This document shows, piece after piece, positions 49,989-59,330 of a DNA stretch of 64,000 bases. The notes under the pieces were generated by a model. The model was not told where the DNA came from, did no database searches, and saw only the letters and a list, made by a program, of their open reading frames with translations. This DNA is from Kribbella steppae (GTDB taxonomy: Bacteria > Actinomycetota > Actinomycetes > Propionibacteriales > Kribbellaceae). The stretch lies in the NCBI RefSeq assembly GCF_004342025.1, contig NZ_SLWN01000010.1:124001-188000 (forward strand), written 5' to 3'. The number at the start of each line of letters is the position of its first letter. Positions within the stretch are counted from its first letter, which is position 1. The translations under genes were made by a program, and so were the position numbers.

Positions 49989-50413
49989 TTGACGCACGGA
50001 CTGGTCACCAACGAGCCGCTGCAGCGTGGACCGGCTGCCGGTGAGCCAGTGGCGCACGGACTGGCGGCCGACGAGTCACCGAACGGGTGGAGTACCTGGC
50101 GGCGAGCCGGTGACGCCTTGTCGGGTGGGGTGCAGTCGGTCAGCTGGTGTCGGTGGGTGGCCGCCGCCGACGAGTCGCAGACGGGTGGACTGGCGGGTCG
50201 TGAGGCGGTGAGGCGGGGAGTGGCGGGCGGTGAGGCGGTGGGGCACGGAGTGGCGGGTGTCGAGGCGGGGAGTGGCGGGCGGTGAGGCGGTGGGGCACGG
50301 AGTGGCGGGTGTTGAGGAGTGGTGAGGCGGTGGGGCACGGAGTGGGTGTTGAGGTGGGGAGTGGCGGGTGGTGAGGCGGTGGGGCGGTGGGGCGCGGAGT
50401 GGGTGGGGGTGAG
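49989..50413. repeat. G-rich minisatellite in the phyH/araC divergent region
   Basis: About 425 bp of imperfect ~33-37-bp repeats on one strand, sharing GGTGAGGCGGTGGGGCACGG and AGTGGCGGGTGTTGAGG. The most regular copies are at 50230-50400. The left half (49989-50220) holds diverged versions (GGTGAGCCAGTGGCGCACGG, GACTGGC). All six frames are partly open, which explains several spurious ORFs. Confidence 0.8.
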
Positions 50414-51238
50414 GTGTTGAGGTTGCGGTTGTTGTCGGGGCCGACGTTTTGGCGGTGTGAGCCGAGTTGGTCGTGGGTGTCCCGGCCGCTGCCGGACTAT
50501 CTGCTGTGGTGCGTGCTGGATGGGCGCGGGCGGTTGGAGTTGGACGGGGCTGAGCGGGAGTTGCATCCGGGAGTCTGCGCAGTGTTTGCGCCGGGTGACG
50601 CGCCGACTGCGGGTCACGATCCGAAGCGCCGGCTGTTGGTGTTCGGTATGCATTTCGACGTCGAAGGTTCTGACGTCAAAGCATCCGAATCGTCAGGCGT
50701 CGAATTGTCAGGCGTCGAAGGTTCTGATGTTGAAAGAGCGGGTGGGGTGGTGTCGGAGCCTCGGTGGGGGGAGGTGCGGGATCGGGAGTTGTTGGGCGTG
50801 CTGGCGCGGACGAGTGATGCGGCGTACCGGCGGCGGGATCCGGTGGGGAGGCGTCAGGCTGAGCTGTGTCTGGAGCAGCTTCTCGGGATGATCTGGGACG
50901 CCGTACACAATCCCGGCCGCAGTGCGACCGACACTGCTGTCGACGAGGTGGCTCGGCAGCTTCGGCAGGATCCGGGGCATGACTGGACCGTCGCGGAGAT
51001 GGCCGGGCGAGCCGCATTGTCCAGAGCGCAGTTCACCCGGCGCTTCGTCGCGCAGCTCGGCATGTCGCCGGCGCAGTACCTGATCCAGGCCAGGATCGAC
51101 CGCGCGCACCAGTTGCTCACCGAGACCGGTATGACCGTCACCCAGGTCGCCGCCGCCCTCGGCTACACCGACGTGCCGTACTTCAGCCGCCAGTACAAAC
51201 AACGCACCGGCAAGTCCCCCAGCACAGCCCGCCCCTGA
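50414..51238 (+). CDS. AraC-family regulator
   Basis: 274 residues from the GTG at 50414 (VLRLRLLSGPTF); the start is uncertain because it emerges from the G-rich repeats. N-terminal cupin-like sensor (LWCVLDGRGRLELDGAEREL), a repeat-encoded linker with DVEGSDVKASESSG and VEGSDVERAGG, then two AraC HTH motifs (WTVAEMAGRAALSRAQFTRR and MTVTQVAAALGYTDVPYFSR, then QYKQRTGKSP). Divergent from the phyH gene, which it probably regulates. Confidence 0.88.
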   Translation: MLRLRLLSGPTFWRCEPSWSWVSRPLPDYLLWCVLDGRGRLELDGAERELHPGVCAVFAPGDAPTAGHDPKRRLLVFGMHFDVEGSDVKASESSGVELSGVEGSDVERAGGVVSEPRWGEVRDRELLGVLARTSDAAYRRRDPVGRRQAELCLEQLLGMIWDAVHNPGRSATDTAVDEVARQLRQDPGHDWTVAEMAGRAALSRAQFTRRFVAQLGMSPAQYLIQARIDRAHQLLTETGMTVTQVAAALGYTDVPYFSRQYKQRTGKSPSTARP

Positions 51239-51324
51239 CCTGCAAACGCGCACGCCCAGGCGGCACTACTACAGCCGACTCGAGGGCGGGCGCGGGCAGC
51301 GGTGCGTTCAAGCGTGGGCGCCGC

Positions 51325-52437
51325 CTAGGCCCAGTTGGGGTTCCAGCCGTCGATGGAGGTGGCTGCGCGGGAGGACGGGCCTGAGTAGATGGCAGAGGGC
51401 CGGATCAGACGGCCGGTGCGTTTCTGCTCGAGGACGTGCGCGCTCCAGCCTGCTGTGCGGGCGCAGGTGAACATCGAGGTGAACATCGGCGGCGGTACCT
51501 CGGCGAAGTCCAGCACGATGGCCGCCCAGAACTCGACGTTCGTCTCCAGCACTCGGTCGGGTCGGCGTTCCCGGAGCTCGGTGAGTGCGGCCTTCTCCAG
51601 CGCCTCGGCTACTTCGTAACGCGGTGCGGCGAGCTCTTGCGCCGTACGACGGAGCACGCGGGCGCGGGGGTCCTCGGCCCGGTACACGCGGTGTCCGAAG
51701 CCCATCAGCCGTTCGCCCGCGTCCAGCAGGCCTTTGACGTAGGCACGGGCGTCGCCACTGCGCTCTACGCCCTCGATCATCGTCAGTACGCGTGCGGGCG
51801 CTCCGCCGTGCAGCGGGCCGGACATCGCGCCGACCGCACCGGACAACGCTGCTGCGACGTCGGCGCCGGTGGAGGCGATCACCCGCGCGGTGAAGGTGGA
51901 TGCGTTCATGCCGTGCTCCGCTGCGGACGTCCAGTACGCGTCGACGGCCTTCACGTGCTTCGGGTCGGGTTCGCCGCGCCAGCGGATCATGAACCGCTCG
52001 GTGATCGTCTTCGCCTTGTCCACCTCGCGTTGCGGCACCATCGGTTGCCCGATGCCACGAGCGGCCTGGGCGACGTACGACAGCGCCATCACCGCGGCGC
52101 GGGAGAGGTCCTCACGGGCCTGTACGTCATCGATGTCGTAGAGCGGTCGCAGACCCCAGGCGGGTGCGAGCATCGCCAGCGCGGACTGTACGTCGACCCG
52201 CACGTCACCGGTGTGGACCGGCAGCGGGAACGGCTCGGCCGGCGGCAGACCGGGGGTGAAGGCACCGTCGACCAGAAGGCCCCAGACGTTCTCGAACGGC
52301 ACCCGGCCGACCAGGTCCTCGATGTCCACGCCGCGATAGCGCAGCGCCGAACCTTCTTTGTCCGGCTCGGCGATCTGCGTGTCGAACGCGACCACGCCTT
52401 CCAGGCCGTGCTGCACCTCGGTCCTCGGATCTGACAT
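51325..52437 (-). CDS. Citrate synthase (type II, CitA/GltA-like)
   Basis: 370 residues. Catalytic triad residues: His in AEHGMNASTFTARV, His in MGFGHRVYRAEDPRA, and Asp in VLDFAEVPPPMFT. It condenses acetyl-CoA with oxaloacetate; 2-methylcitrate synthase activity is an alternative for this short type. It belongs to the actinobacterial second citrate synthase usually seen near pdxH and serC. Confidence 0.92.
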   Translation of the reverse strand: MSDPRTEVQHGLEGVVAFDTQIAEPDKEGSALRYRGVDIEDLVGRVPFENVWGLLVDGAFTPGLPPAEPFPLPVHTGDVRVDVQSALAMLAPAWGLRPLYDIDDVQAREDLSRAAVMALSYVAQAARGIGQPMVPQREVDKAKTITERFMIRWRGEPDPKHVKAVDAYWTSAAEHGMNASTFTARVIASTGADVAAALSGAVGAMSGPLHGGAPARVLTMIEGVERSGDARAYVKGLLDAGERLMGFGHRVYRAEDPRARVLRRTAQELAAPRYEVAEALEKAALTELRERRPDRVLETNVEFWAAIVLDFAEVPPPMFTSMFTCARTAGWSAHVLEQKRTGRLIRPSAIYSGPSSRAATSIDGWNPNWA

Positions 52438-52739
52438 GCGACTCCCTCGTCCTCGTAGTCAGCACCCCCGCCCACCAGTGGCCGGCGCACTGCTAGGCGC
52501 CCAGGCAGCATAGTTCTCGCCGGTGACCCCCGGACAGATCTGTGACGCGCTCGGCACGTCGTCACCCCGGCGTACGGAGGTCTAGCTCGGAACGGCGGAG
52601 TGTCTGCAGCTGCACGGGCGACCGGCTAGGTGTGGGCATGAGCTGCCGGCTGGGGAGTGAGCGGAGGGGCAGACCGCCTGGCAAGACAGCGGGATGGAAG
52701 CGCGGGCGGCTGACCGGTTAGAGGTCTAGGCTCGTCGGC

Positions 52740-53477
52740 ATGCCCGCTAAGCCTGTTCCCGGCCTCGGACTAGTTCTTGGGGTCATTGTCGGATACGCCG
52801 CAATCGTCGGCGGCTCGTACGCGACCACGCGGCTCGCGATGGCACGGGCCGTCCGGTTCGAGAGCGACCTCGGTCGGAGTCTGCCGTGGCTGGCCCTGTT
52901 GATCGCTGTCGCGGTGGTGCTGGGTGTGCTGATGGCGATCCCGGCGATCGGGGCCGGCGCGATGGTCGGCGCGGGCGGTCTGATGACGCTGGTCGGCCTG
53001 GCGTTCCTGGTCATGCCGTTGCGGCAGGTGTTCGATCTGAGCAAGGCGTTCAAGGTCCCGGGGTCGCGGTTCCCCCCGTCGTACATGCTGTTCGACGGGT
53101 CGTTGCTGCTCCTCGGGCTCGTTCTGCTGCTGGTCGGCGTACGGCGTTGGGCCTCGGACGCGAAGGTCTATCGGTTGCTGACGGCCCAGGGGCAGGCGCA
53201 CGACCGGGCCTACACCCCGACGTTCCCGGCGCAGCCCGGCCAGCAAGCACAGCAGGCACAGCAGTGGGGCGGCTACCCCGGCCAGCAGCCCCAGGCACCA
53301 CAACACGGCCAGCACGTCCAGCCGCCGCAGCCCGGCCAGCAGCCCCAGTACGGCGGCTACCCGGGCCAGCAACAACAGAGTGGTCACCCCAGCCAGCAGC
53401 AAGGCGGATATCCGGGCCACCAGCAACCACAGGACTACGGCCAGCAACCACCCGGCGGGCAGCAGCCGCCGCGATAA
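52740..53477 (+). CDS. Membrane protein with Gln/Pro-rich C-terminal tail
   Basis: 245 residues with about four membrane helices in the first 145 (VLGVIVGYAAIVGGSYA, LALLIAVAVVLGVLMAI, GLMTLVGLAFLVMPL, LLLLGLVLLLVGV). A cytoplasmic or surface tail of about 85 residues consists of PGQQ/GGYPGQQ repeats. TAGGCT lies 7 nt before the ATG, a leaderless promoter. Family unrecognised; such tails are low-complexity and variable. Confidence 0.75.
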   Translation: MPAKPVPGLGLVLGVIVGYAAIVGGSYATTRLAMARAVRFESDLGRSLPWLALLIAVAVVLGVLMAIPAIGAGAMVGAGGLMTLVGLAFLVMPLRQVFDLSKAFKVPGSRFPPSYMLFDGSLLLLGLVLLLVGVRRWASDAKVYRLLTAQGQAHDRAYTPTFPAQPGQQAQQAQQWGGYPGQQPQAPQHGQHVQPPQPGQQPQYGGYPGQQQQSGHPSQQQGGYPGHQQPQDYGQQPPGGQQPPR

Positions 53478-53508
53478 CTTTCCGCGCAGGGCCTGCATCT
53501 GGCTCTGC

Positions 53509-55467
53509 ATGGAAACACTGGTCGCCTACACCTTCCACGCCGACAGCGTGGCCAGGGCCGCCGCGGGCACGGCACGAGTTGAGGCGTACTACAGCGGCCT
53601 GTGGGACCACAAGGCCAAACACAAAGGCTACGACGGCAGCACGATCGGCCTGCACGTGTGGGACCGAGACGACACCAGTTGCTTCTGGCCGTCGTGGCAC
53701 GACAGCGGTGACCTGCGGGTGGCGAGTCTCCATACCCCACTCGGCTACCAGCGTGTCATCGGCGACGTGCCGCCGTACGACGCTCCTGGTCGGTTGGCAC
53801 ACGCAGTACGGCGTACTCCGGCCGACTTCCTGGAGTTGGCGCCACCCTTCACGATGGCGGTGCTCGAGCCACAACAGGAACGTCTAGACCTCTTCACCGA
53901 CTCCATCGGTGTGGGCAGGCTCTTCCAACTGCGACTCGCCGATGGCTGGGTGTGGAGCAATCGTCCGGTCGCAGCGCTGCTGTTCGCGGGGGTAGCAGCC
54001 GCAGCCGCTCCACGCGGCTGGAGCTTTGCCGCGGCGTGCGGGTGGTTCATGGACGACAGCACGCCGTACGACGGTGTGCTCGCCGTACCGGGGGCGACGC
54101 ACATCGTCTCTGATGGCCGGAGTCGGCGACTGACGGTGTCTCGCATCGAGACCACCAGCGTCTGGTCGACCGACAGTCTTGACACGGTCGAGGAGACTGC
54201 CGAAGCACTGCAGGATGTCGCGAAGTCGGTGGCCAGTTTGTGGCCTGGCAGGCCTACTGTCGACCTCAGCGGCGGCCGCGACTCCAGAGTGGTTGCGGCC
54301 GCGTTTCTCAAAGCCGGTGTGGACCTGAAGCTCAACAGCTACGACGCAGTGCCGGGCGAACTGCAGGTGGCCGAGTCACTCGTCCAGGCGCTGCCCTTCG
54401 AGGTCGAACACGCCACCACCAGCCGCAAGACGATCGGAATCAAACCTGCGACCAACCCCCAGCCGCCCAAGCCACCCGCACTGGCAGATCGTGCGCTCCG
54501 CTGGCACAGGTACGCCGAGGGACTCCGCCCGGCCAGCTATCTCTTCCACGCTCCGCCGGGGACGCTGGCGAACGTCGCCCACCTGGCCATCGGTGGGGCC
54601 GGCGGAGAAGTTGCCCACGGCCACTTCTATCCCGTCGACGTTCTGCAGCTCGACGCGCTTCCCCTGCACGACAAGCTGAATGCCTTCGGCAACCGCCTGC
54701 AGGCCAGGCTGACACCGACCGCGGGACCGGCGGCGCCGGCTCGCGCCGCGGTCGCCGAGCAGATCGAGCGCGTGCTGCGGACGGCGGTGCATGGCGGCAT
54801 CGAGAACGCGACCATGATCGACTACTTCTACGTCGTCGAACGCCTCCGCCGGTGGGGTACGACGGGTGAGCGCAGCGGTGTCGTGTCGCCTCTGCTCGTC
54901 CCGTCCTTCGTCCGGTCCGCGTTCGCACTCAGCCCGGCGCAGCGCGTCGACAACACCCTCCACCGCGAACTTGTCCGCCGCCTGATCCCCGAGTGGGCCG
55001 ACATCCCGTTCTTCAAACCGGACCGGCCCGCACCACGCACGACCCCCGCCAGACTTCGCTGCCTGGCCGACGCGCCGGACCGCGATCTCATTCAGGAACT
55101 GTTGCGCGACGTCGATGGCTTCGACCAGCAAGCACTCAACACCCTCTGGGCGGCCTCCACCGCCGGCGCCAGCTCAGCCGCCGCCGAAGCCACCCTCAAC
55201 CAGGCTCTATGGCGCGCGACCTTCAACCAGCACTTGGACGAGATCAACCGCCACCTGCCGTCGAGCGCCACCGCAGCCCGCGCCGAGCAGCAAGCGACGC
55301 CGAGGCAGCCCGATAAGCCGAGCAGCGCAGGACCGCCAGCACTCAAAGTCACGCCGGTACGACGCCTCGTCCGAAACCCAGCCGTACGGCGCCTGGCAGC
55401 CAACCCCCTCTGGAAGACGTTCCGCCGTACCCGCCTCGGTCGCTCGTGGAGAAGCCTGAGTAAGTAG
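53509..55467 (+). CDS. Asparagine synthetase-like ATP-pyrophosphatase lacking the amidotransferase Cys
   Basis: 652 residues from the ATG at 53509 (METLVAYTFHADSVARA). The C-terminal half has the Asn-synthase PP-loop VDLSGGRDSRVVAAAFL (about 247-263), plus GGIENATMIDYFYVVERLRR-like and RWGTTGERSG blocks. The N-terminal half resembles an Ntn-type amidotransferase fold, but position 2 is Glu rather than the catalytic Cys. Free ammonia or another nucleophile is therefore likely, as in beta-lactam synthetase or lasso cyclases. It may form an amide in a specialised metabolite or glycan. Neighbours give no pathway. A basic C-terminal tail is present. Confidence 0.78.
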   Translation: METLVAYTFHADSVARAAAGTARVEAYYSGLWDHKAKHKGYDGSTIGLHVWDRDDTSCFWPSWHDSGDLRVASLHTPLGYQRVIGDVPPYDAPGRLAHAVRRTPADFLELAPPFTMAVLEPQQERLDLFTDSIGVGRLFQLRLADGWVWSNRPVAALLFAGVAAAAAPRGWSFAAACGWFMDDSTPYDGVLAVPGATHIVSDGRSRRLTVSRIETTSVWSTDSLDTVEETAEALQDVAKSVASLWPGRPTVDLSGGRDSRVVAAAFLKAGVDLKLNSYDAVPGELQVAESLVQALPFEVEHATTSRKTIGIKPATNPQPPKPPALADRALRWHRYAEGLRPASYLFHAPPGTLANVAHLAIGGAGGEVAHGHFYPVDVLQLDALPLHDKLNAFGNRLQARLTPTAGPAAPARAAVAEQIERVLRTAVHGGIENATMIDYFYVVERLRRWGTTGERSGVVSPLLVPSFVRSAFALSPAQRVDNTLHRELVRRLIPEWADIPFFKPDRPAPRTTPARLRCLADAPDRDLIQELLRDVDGFDQQALNTLWAASTAGASSAAAEATLNQALWRATFNQHLDEINRHLPSSATAARAEQQATPRQPDKPSSAGPPALKVTPVRRLVRNPAVRRLAANPLWKTFRRTRLGRSWRSLSK

Positions 55468-55476
55468 GCTCGGACC

Positions 55477-56130
55477 GTGGATCTTGCGGAGATGCGGCGT
55501 ATCTATGGACTCGGCGAACTGCTCGAGAGCCAGGTCGACCCGGACCCGATCGTCCAGTTCGGCACCTGGCTCGAGCAGGCGACCGAAGCCGGCCTCGCGG
55601 AGCCGAACGCGATGGTGCTCGCCACCGCGGACAGCGACGGCCGCCCGTCCGCGCGGACCGTCCTCCTCAAAGGCCTGGACGCCCGCGGATTCGTGTTCTA
55701 CACCAATCAGCAGTCCCGCAAGGCCGAAGACCTCGCCGCGAACCCACACTGCGCCCTCGTCTTCCCCTGGCACGCGATGGAGCGGCAGGTCCGGGTCGAA
55801 GGCACCGTGACCAAGCTCCCGACGGACGAGGTCGACGCGTACTTCGCCAGCCGTCCGCGCGAGTCACAACTCGGCGCCTGGGCCTCGCAGCAGAGCCAGC
55901 CAGTCGAGTCCCGGGAGGAACTCGACCTGCAGTACGGCTCGTACGAGCGGCAATGGCCGGAGGGCACCGAGATCGCCACGCCGTACTTCTGGGGTGGCTA
56001 CCTGGTCCGCCCGGACACGATCGAGTTCTGGCAGGGCCGCACCGGCCGCCTGCACGACCGCCTGGCCTACCGCCGCACCAAGCCGTCGTCCGAAGCGTCC
56101 GAATGGGAGCTCTCCCGGCTCCAGCCTTGA
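55477..56130 (+). CDS. pdxH: Pyridoxamine 5'-phosphate oxidase
   Basis: 217 residues, normal size. FMN-binding split-barrel: PNAMVLATADSDGRPSARTV, LKGLDARGFVFYTNQQSRK, then VRVEGTVTKLP, and the C-terminal block IEFWQGRTGRLHDRLAYRR-like that closes the active site. It oxidises pyridoxamine or pyridoxine 5'-phosphate to PLP. GTG start, with TAGGCT 6 nt upstream, suggests leaderless expression. Its last 64 bp overlap the MMPL gene on the opposite strand. Confidence 0.94.
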   Translation: MDLAEMRRIYGLGELLESQVDPDPIVQFGTWLEQATEAGLAEPNAMVLATADSDGRPSARTVLLKGLDARGFVFYTNQQSRKAEDLAANPHCALVFPWHAMERQVRVEGTVTKLPTDEVDAYFASRPRESQLGAWASQQSQPVESREELDLQYGSYERQWPEGTEIATPYFWGGYLVRPDTIEFWQGRTGRLHDRLAYRRTKPSSEASEWELSRLQP

Positions 56131-58280
56131 GAGCCCTGGGGACCCTCAGCGCTCTCCCGGAAGCCGTTACGCTCCCACCACCGCACCAGCGGACCCGGCG
56201 CCCACCAGTTCGCCCGGCCGAGCAGTCGCATCGTGGCCGGCACCAGCAGCGCCCGCACGATCGTCGCGTCCAAGGCGATCGCGATCACCAGCCCGACGCC
56301 GATCATCTTCACGAACACGATGCCCGAGGTGGAGAACGCGGCCACCACGATGATCAGCAGCAACGCCGCGCTGGTGATGATCCCGCCGGTCCGTTGGAGC
56401 CCGAGCGCGACCGCCTGGGTGTTGTCGCCGGTCCGGTCGTACTCCTCCCGGATCCGGCTGAGCAGGAACACCTCGTAGTCCATCGACAGTCCGAACAGTA
56501 CGGCGAACAGCAGTACCGGGTTGGTGGCGTCGAGGAACCCGGCCGGGGTGAAGTCGAGCAGCCCGGACAGGTTCCCGTCCTGGAAGATCCACACCATCGC
56601 GCCGAACGCAGCCGACAGTGACAGCACGTTCATCACGAGCGCCTTCGCCGGCAGCACGAAGGAGCCGAAGGCAACGAACAGCAGGACGAACGTCACCAGC
56701 ACGATGAACCCGGCCATCCAAGGCGCCCGCTCGGCCAGTACGTCGAGCAGATCGATAACAGCAGCCGTCTCACCACCGACCTCGACCTGCGTCCCGGCCG
56801 GCGGCGACACCGCCCGTACGTCGTGCACGACGTCACGCGCGGGCAACTCCTGTCCGGTGAAGTGTGTGTGCACGACGACCGAGGCGACCCCGTCCGAGTA
56901 ACCGCCGAGCCGCACGTTGTCGACATCCTTGATCTGCCCAAGCGTTCCCACGTACGACGCCAATGCGGTAGCAGGATCAGCAGGCGGTGAGGAGAACCGC
57001 ACCGCCACGAAGATGTCCGACCCACCAGCCCCGGCGAAGTCCTGCTGCAGCGTCTCCGTCACCGTGCGAGACGTCGCACCCGCAGGCAGCGCCCGATGGT
57101 CCACCCCACCCAACTGCGCCTGCAGGAAAGGAATCCCGAGCACCAGCAGCAGTGGAATCAGCACCACCACATACCGCACCGGCCGCTTCATCACACTGTG
57201 CGCGAGCCGGTACCACGCGCCATGCTCCGCCACCCCAGACTTACGCCGCCGCAGGAAAGGCAGCCGCAGATTGTTCACCCGATGCCCCAGTACGGCGAGC
57301 AAGGCGGGCAGCGCCGTCAACGCCGCCACCATGGCGACCGCCACCGCAGCCGCACCGCCGTACGCCATCGAACGCAGGAACATCACCGGGAACAGCGCCA
57401 GACTGCTGATCGCGACGCCGACGGTGATTCCGGAGAACGCGACCGTCCGGCCGGCCGTCGACATCGTCACCGCCAGCGCCGTCTCCACGTCATTGCCCTT
57501 GGCAAGCTCCTCGCGGAACCGGGTGACGATGAACAGCGCGTAGTCGATCGCCAGGCCGAGCCCGATCATGGTGACGATGTTGATCGAGAAGATCGACACG
57601 TCGGTCACCGCGGACAAGCCTCTGAGCAGCACGAACGCGCCCAGGATCGCCAGCGCGCCGACGAACAGCGGCAGGCTGGCCGCGACCAGACCACCGAACA
57701 CCACGACCAGCAGCACCAGCACGATCGGCATCGAGATGGTCTCCGCCCGCACGATGTCGTGCTCGGTCTGCGTGTTCACCTCGTCGAAGACCGCGACCTC
57801 ACCGCCCACCTTCGCGTCCAGCCCGGCCGGCGAGGTTCGCAACTGATCGGCGATCTTGTGGAACGTCTCCAGCCGGGCCTCCGGATCCGCGCCGGCCAAT
57901 GTCAGTACGGCGTACGTGCTGTGCTGATCCTTGGAGACGAAGGCGGGGGACCGGGTCGTCCAGTACGTCGCGGTGCTCGTCACCTCGGCGGACGGCAACT
58001 CGGCCAGGTGACGCTCCACCGATTGGCGGAAGGCGGGATCGGCCACCGTCTTCGACCCACCGTCGTACAGCACGATGACGTCGGTGCCGGTCCGGCCGAC
58101 GGTCTGCTCGATGGTCGCGACCGCGTTGGCCGCCTCGGTGTCCGGTGCGTCGAAACCGCCGTTGGCCAGCGAGCCGAAGACGCCGGTGCCCCAGGCGAGG
58201 CCGACGGCTACGAAGATTCCGGTCAGGGCGAGCACCAGGCGGCGGCGCCGATAGCTGAAGCGGCCGAGCGTCTCGAACAC
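56067..58280 (-). CDS. MMPL-family RND transporter
   Basis: 737 residues from the GTG at 58278-58280 (VFETLGRFSYRRRR), with a G-rich RBS; the longer start is less likely. Two repeats of one helix, a large extracytoplasmic loop and five helices. Family motifs: IGLGLAIDYALFIVTRFREEL (first repeat) and FGLSMDYEVFLLSRIREEY (second), with GRTVAFSGITV and GGIITSAALLLI. It probably exports a lipid or drug by proton motive force. Divergent from a TetR. Its 3' end overlaps pdxH by 64 bp. Confidence 0.93.
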   Translation of the reverse strand: MFETLGRFSYRRRRLVLALTGIFVAVGLAWGTGVFGSLANGGFDAPDTEAANAVATIEQTVGRTGTDVIVLYDGGSKTVADPAFRQSVERHLAELPSAEVTSTATYWTTRSPAFVSKDQHSTYAVLTLAGADPEARLETFHKIADQLRTSPAGLDAKVGGEVAVFDEVNTQTEHDIVRAETISMPIVLVLLVVVFGGLVAASLPLFVGALAILGAFVLLRGLSAVTDVSIFSINIVTMIGLGLAIDYALFIVTRFREELAKGNDVETALAVTMSTAGRTVAFSGITVGVAISSLALFPVMFLRSMAYGGAAAVAVAMVAALTALPALLAVLGHRVNNLRLPFLRRRKSGVAEHGAWYRLAHSVMKRPVRYVVVLIPLLLVLGIPFLQAQLGGVDHRALPAGATSRTVTETLQQDFAGAGGSDIFVAVRFSSPPADPATALASYVGTLGQIKDVDNVRLGGYSDGVASVVVHTHFTGQELPARDVVHDVRAVSPPAGTQVEVGGETAAVIDLLDVLAERAPWMAGFIVLVTFVLLFVAFGSFVLPAKALVMNVLSLSAAFGAMVWIFQDGNLSGLLDFTPAGFLDATNPVLLFAVLFGLSMDYEVFLLSRIREEYDRTGDNTQAVALGLQRTGGIITSAALLLIIVVAAFSTSGIVFVKMIGVGLVIAIALDATIVRALLVPATMRLLGRANWWAPGPLVRWWERNGFRESAEGPQGSQGWSRESSHSDASDDGLVRR

Positions 58281-58335
58281 GAAACTGTCCCCCCAAAAGG
58301 GCGTAGATTTGAGCGGCAGGTGCACAGTGAACAGC

Positions 58336-58357
58336 GTTAACTGTTAACGGTGTTAAC
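58336..58357. promoter_or_regulatory. Triple GTTAAC operator
   Basis: Three GTTAAC palindromes at 58336-58341, 58343-58348 and 58352-58357 lie in the divergent MMPL/TetR promoter. The first pair forms a close direct repeat and the second is separated by 3 bp from the third. They are probably recognised by the TetR at 58403. Confidence 0.75.
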
Positions 58358-58402
58358 TCTAAGACCAGGGTCGTCGTCGTTGTCAAGGGAGAAAACCGAC
58401 AG

Positions 58403-59122
58403 ATGGAACCGACTCCGAGCCGGCGCGATCGCCAGCGGGCCGCCACGGTCGCCGAGATCAAGGCGGCCGCCCGGAGGTTGCTGGTCGGCGGCGGCGTGGG
58501 CGCAGTCGGCCTGCGCGCCGTCGCGCGCGAGCTCGGTCTCACCCCGCCGGCGCTCTATCGATACTTCCCGAGCCACGAGGCCCTCATCACCGCGTTGATC
58601 GCGGATCTGTACGACGAACTGACCGCAGCGCTGATGGCGTTGCAGGACAACGACGCCGACCCGGATCTGGGGGCGCGGCTCTACCTGCTCGCGAACGGCC
58701 TCCGCGACTGGGCCCTGGCGCACCCGGCCGAGTTCGGGCTGCTGTTCGGCACCGCGATCCCGGATCCCGACGCCGAGGGACACGTGGACACCCCCGGCCA
58801 TCAGGCGGCGATGCGGTTCGCGGCGGTTTTCAAGGCGCTGGTCGCCCAGGTCTGGCACCAGAAGCCGTTCCCGCATCCGTCCGACGAGGACCTCGGCCCG
58901 GTCCTGGTGGCGCAGCTGTCCCGGAAGGCCGAGCACTTCGACGGGATGCCGCCGGGTGCGATCTACCTGTCGCTGAACTACTGGACCAGGCTCTACGGCC
59001 TCATCTGCATGGAGGTGTTCGGCCAGTTGCACTGGGCGCTGGAGGACGCCGGCGCCTATTTCGAGGCCCAGCTCTTCGAGATCGGCCAGGCACTGGGGCT
59101 CGACTGCCCGCTGCCGGAATGA
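58403..59122 (+). CDS. TetR-family regulator (WHG-domain type)
   Basis: 239 residues with the HTH at about 15-60 (ATVAEIKAAARRLLVGGGVG, then LRAVARELGLTPPALYRYF). The long C-terminal domain is of the TetR_C_13/WHG type (HPAEFGLLFGTAIPDP). It controls the divergent MMPL transporter through the GTTAAC repeats. Its end abuts a minus-strand terminator-like hairpin at 59130. Confidence 0.92.
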   Translation: MEPTPSRRDRQRAATVAEIKAAARRLLVGGGVGAVGLRAVARELGLTPPALYRYFPSHEALITALIADLYDELTAALMALQDNDADPDLGARLYLLANGLRDWALAHPAEFGLLFGTAIPDPDAEGHVDTPGHQAAMRFAAVFKALVAQVWHQKPFPHPSDEDLGPVLVAQLSRKAEHFDGMPPGAIYLSLNYWTRLYGLICMEVFGQLHWALEDAGAYFEAQLFEIGQALGLDCPLPE

Positions 59123-59129
59123 GGGCATG

Positions 59130-59330
59130 AAAAAAGCCCGCGGGCGCTTCCAGACACACGGCCGGGTGGCCGAACTCTGGGTCAGGCGGACTGACCTGAC
59201 TGCCCGCGGGCCCGGTGGCTGGCGTTGAATTGGCCGACCACTGCCCACTAACTAGTGGTTGGCGGTTAACCCGCCGCCACCTCACGAGTCCGATAGCAAT
59301 TCATGCGTTGGACCACCTCCCTTCGCGTGT
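59130..59330 (-). ncRNA. Candidate small RNA / orphan attenuator leader
   Basis: On the minus strand, TTGAAC (59360-59365) and TAAGTT (59337-59342) are spaced by exactly 17 bp, a good promoter. A GGGAGG site is followed by a 12-residue ORF (59266-59304, MNCYRTREVAAG). Competing hairpins follow: CCACTA/TAGTGG against CCAACCACT/AGTGGTCGG. Then comes a GCCCGCGGGC (59202-59211) / GCCCGCGGGC (59136-59145) helix ending in T6 (59130-59135). This has the form of an amino-acid attenuator, but no gene follows on this strand; only the tetR 3' end is antisense. A ~200-nt regulatory RNA is inferred. Confidence 0.5.

Noticed and set aside
49989..50285. ORF with GEPVAHGLAADE-like repeats upstream of AraC
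   Set aside because: Translation of a G-rich minisatellite; all frames are partly open and no family or RBS supports it.
59130..59330. T-box or tRNA in the structured region
   Set aside because: No GGGTGGNACCGCG-type T-box core and no tRNA T-arm (GGTTCGAATC) or cloverleaf is present.
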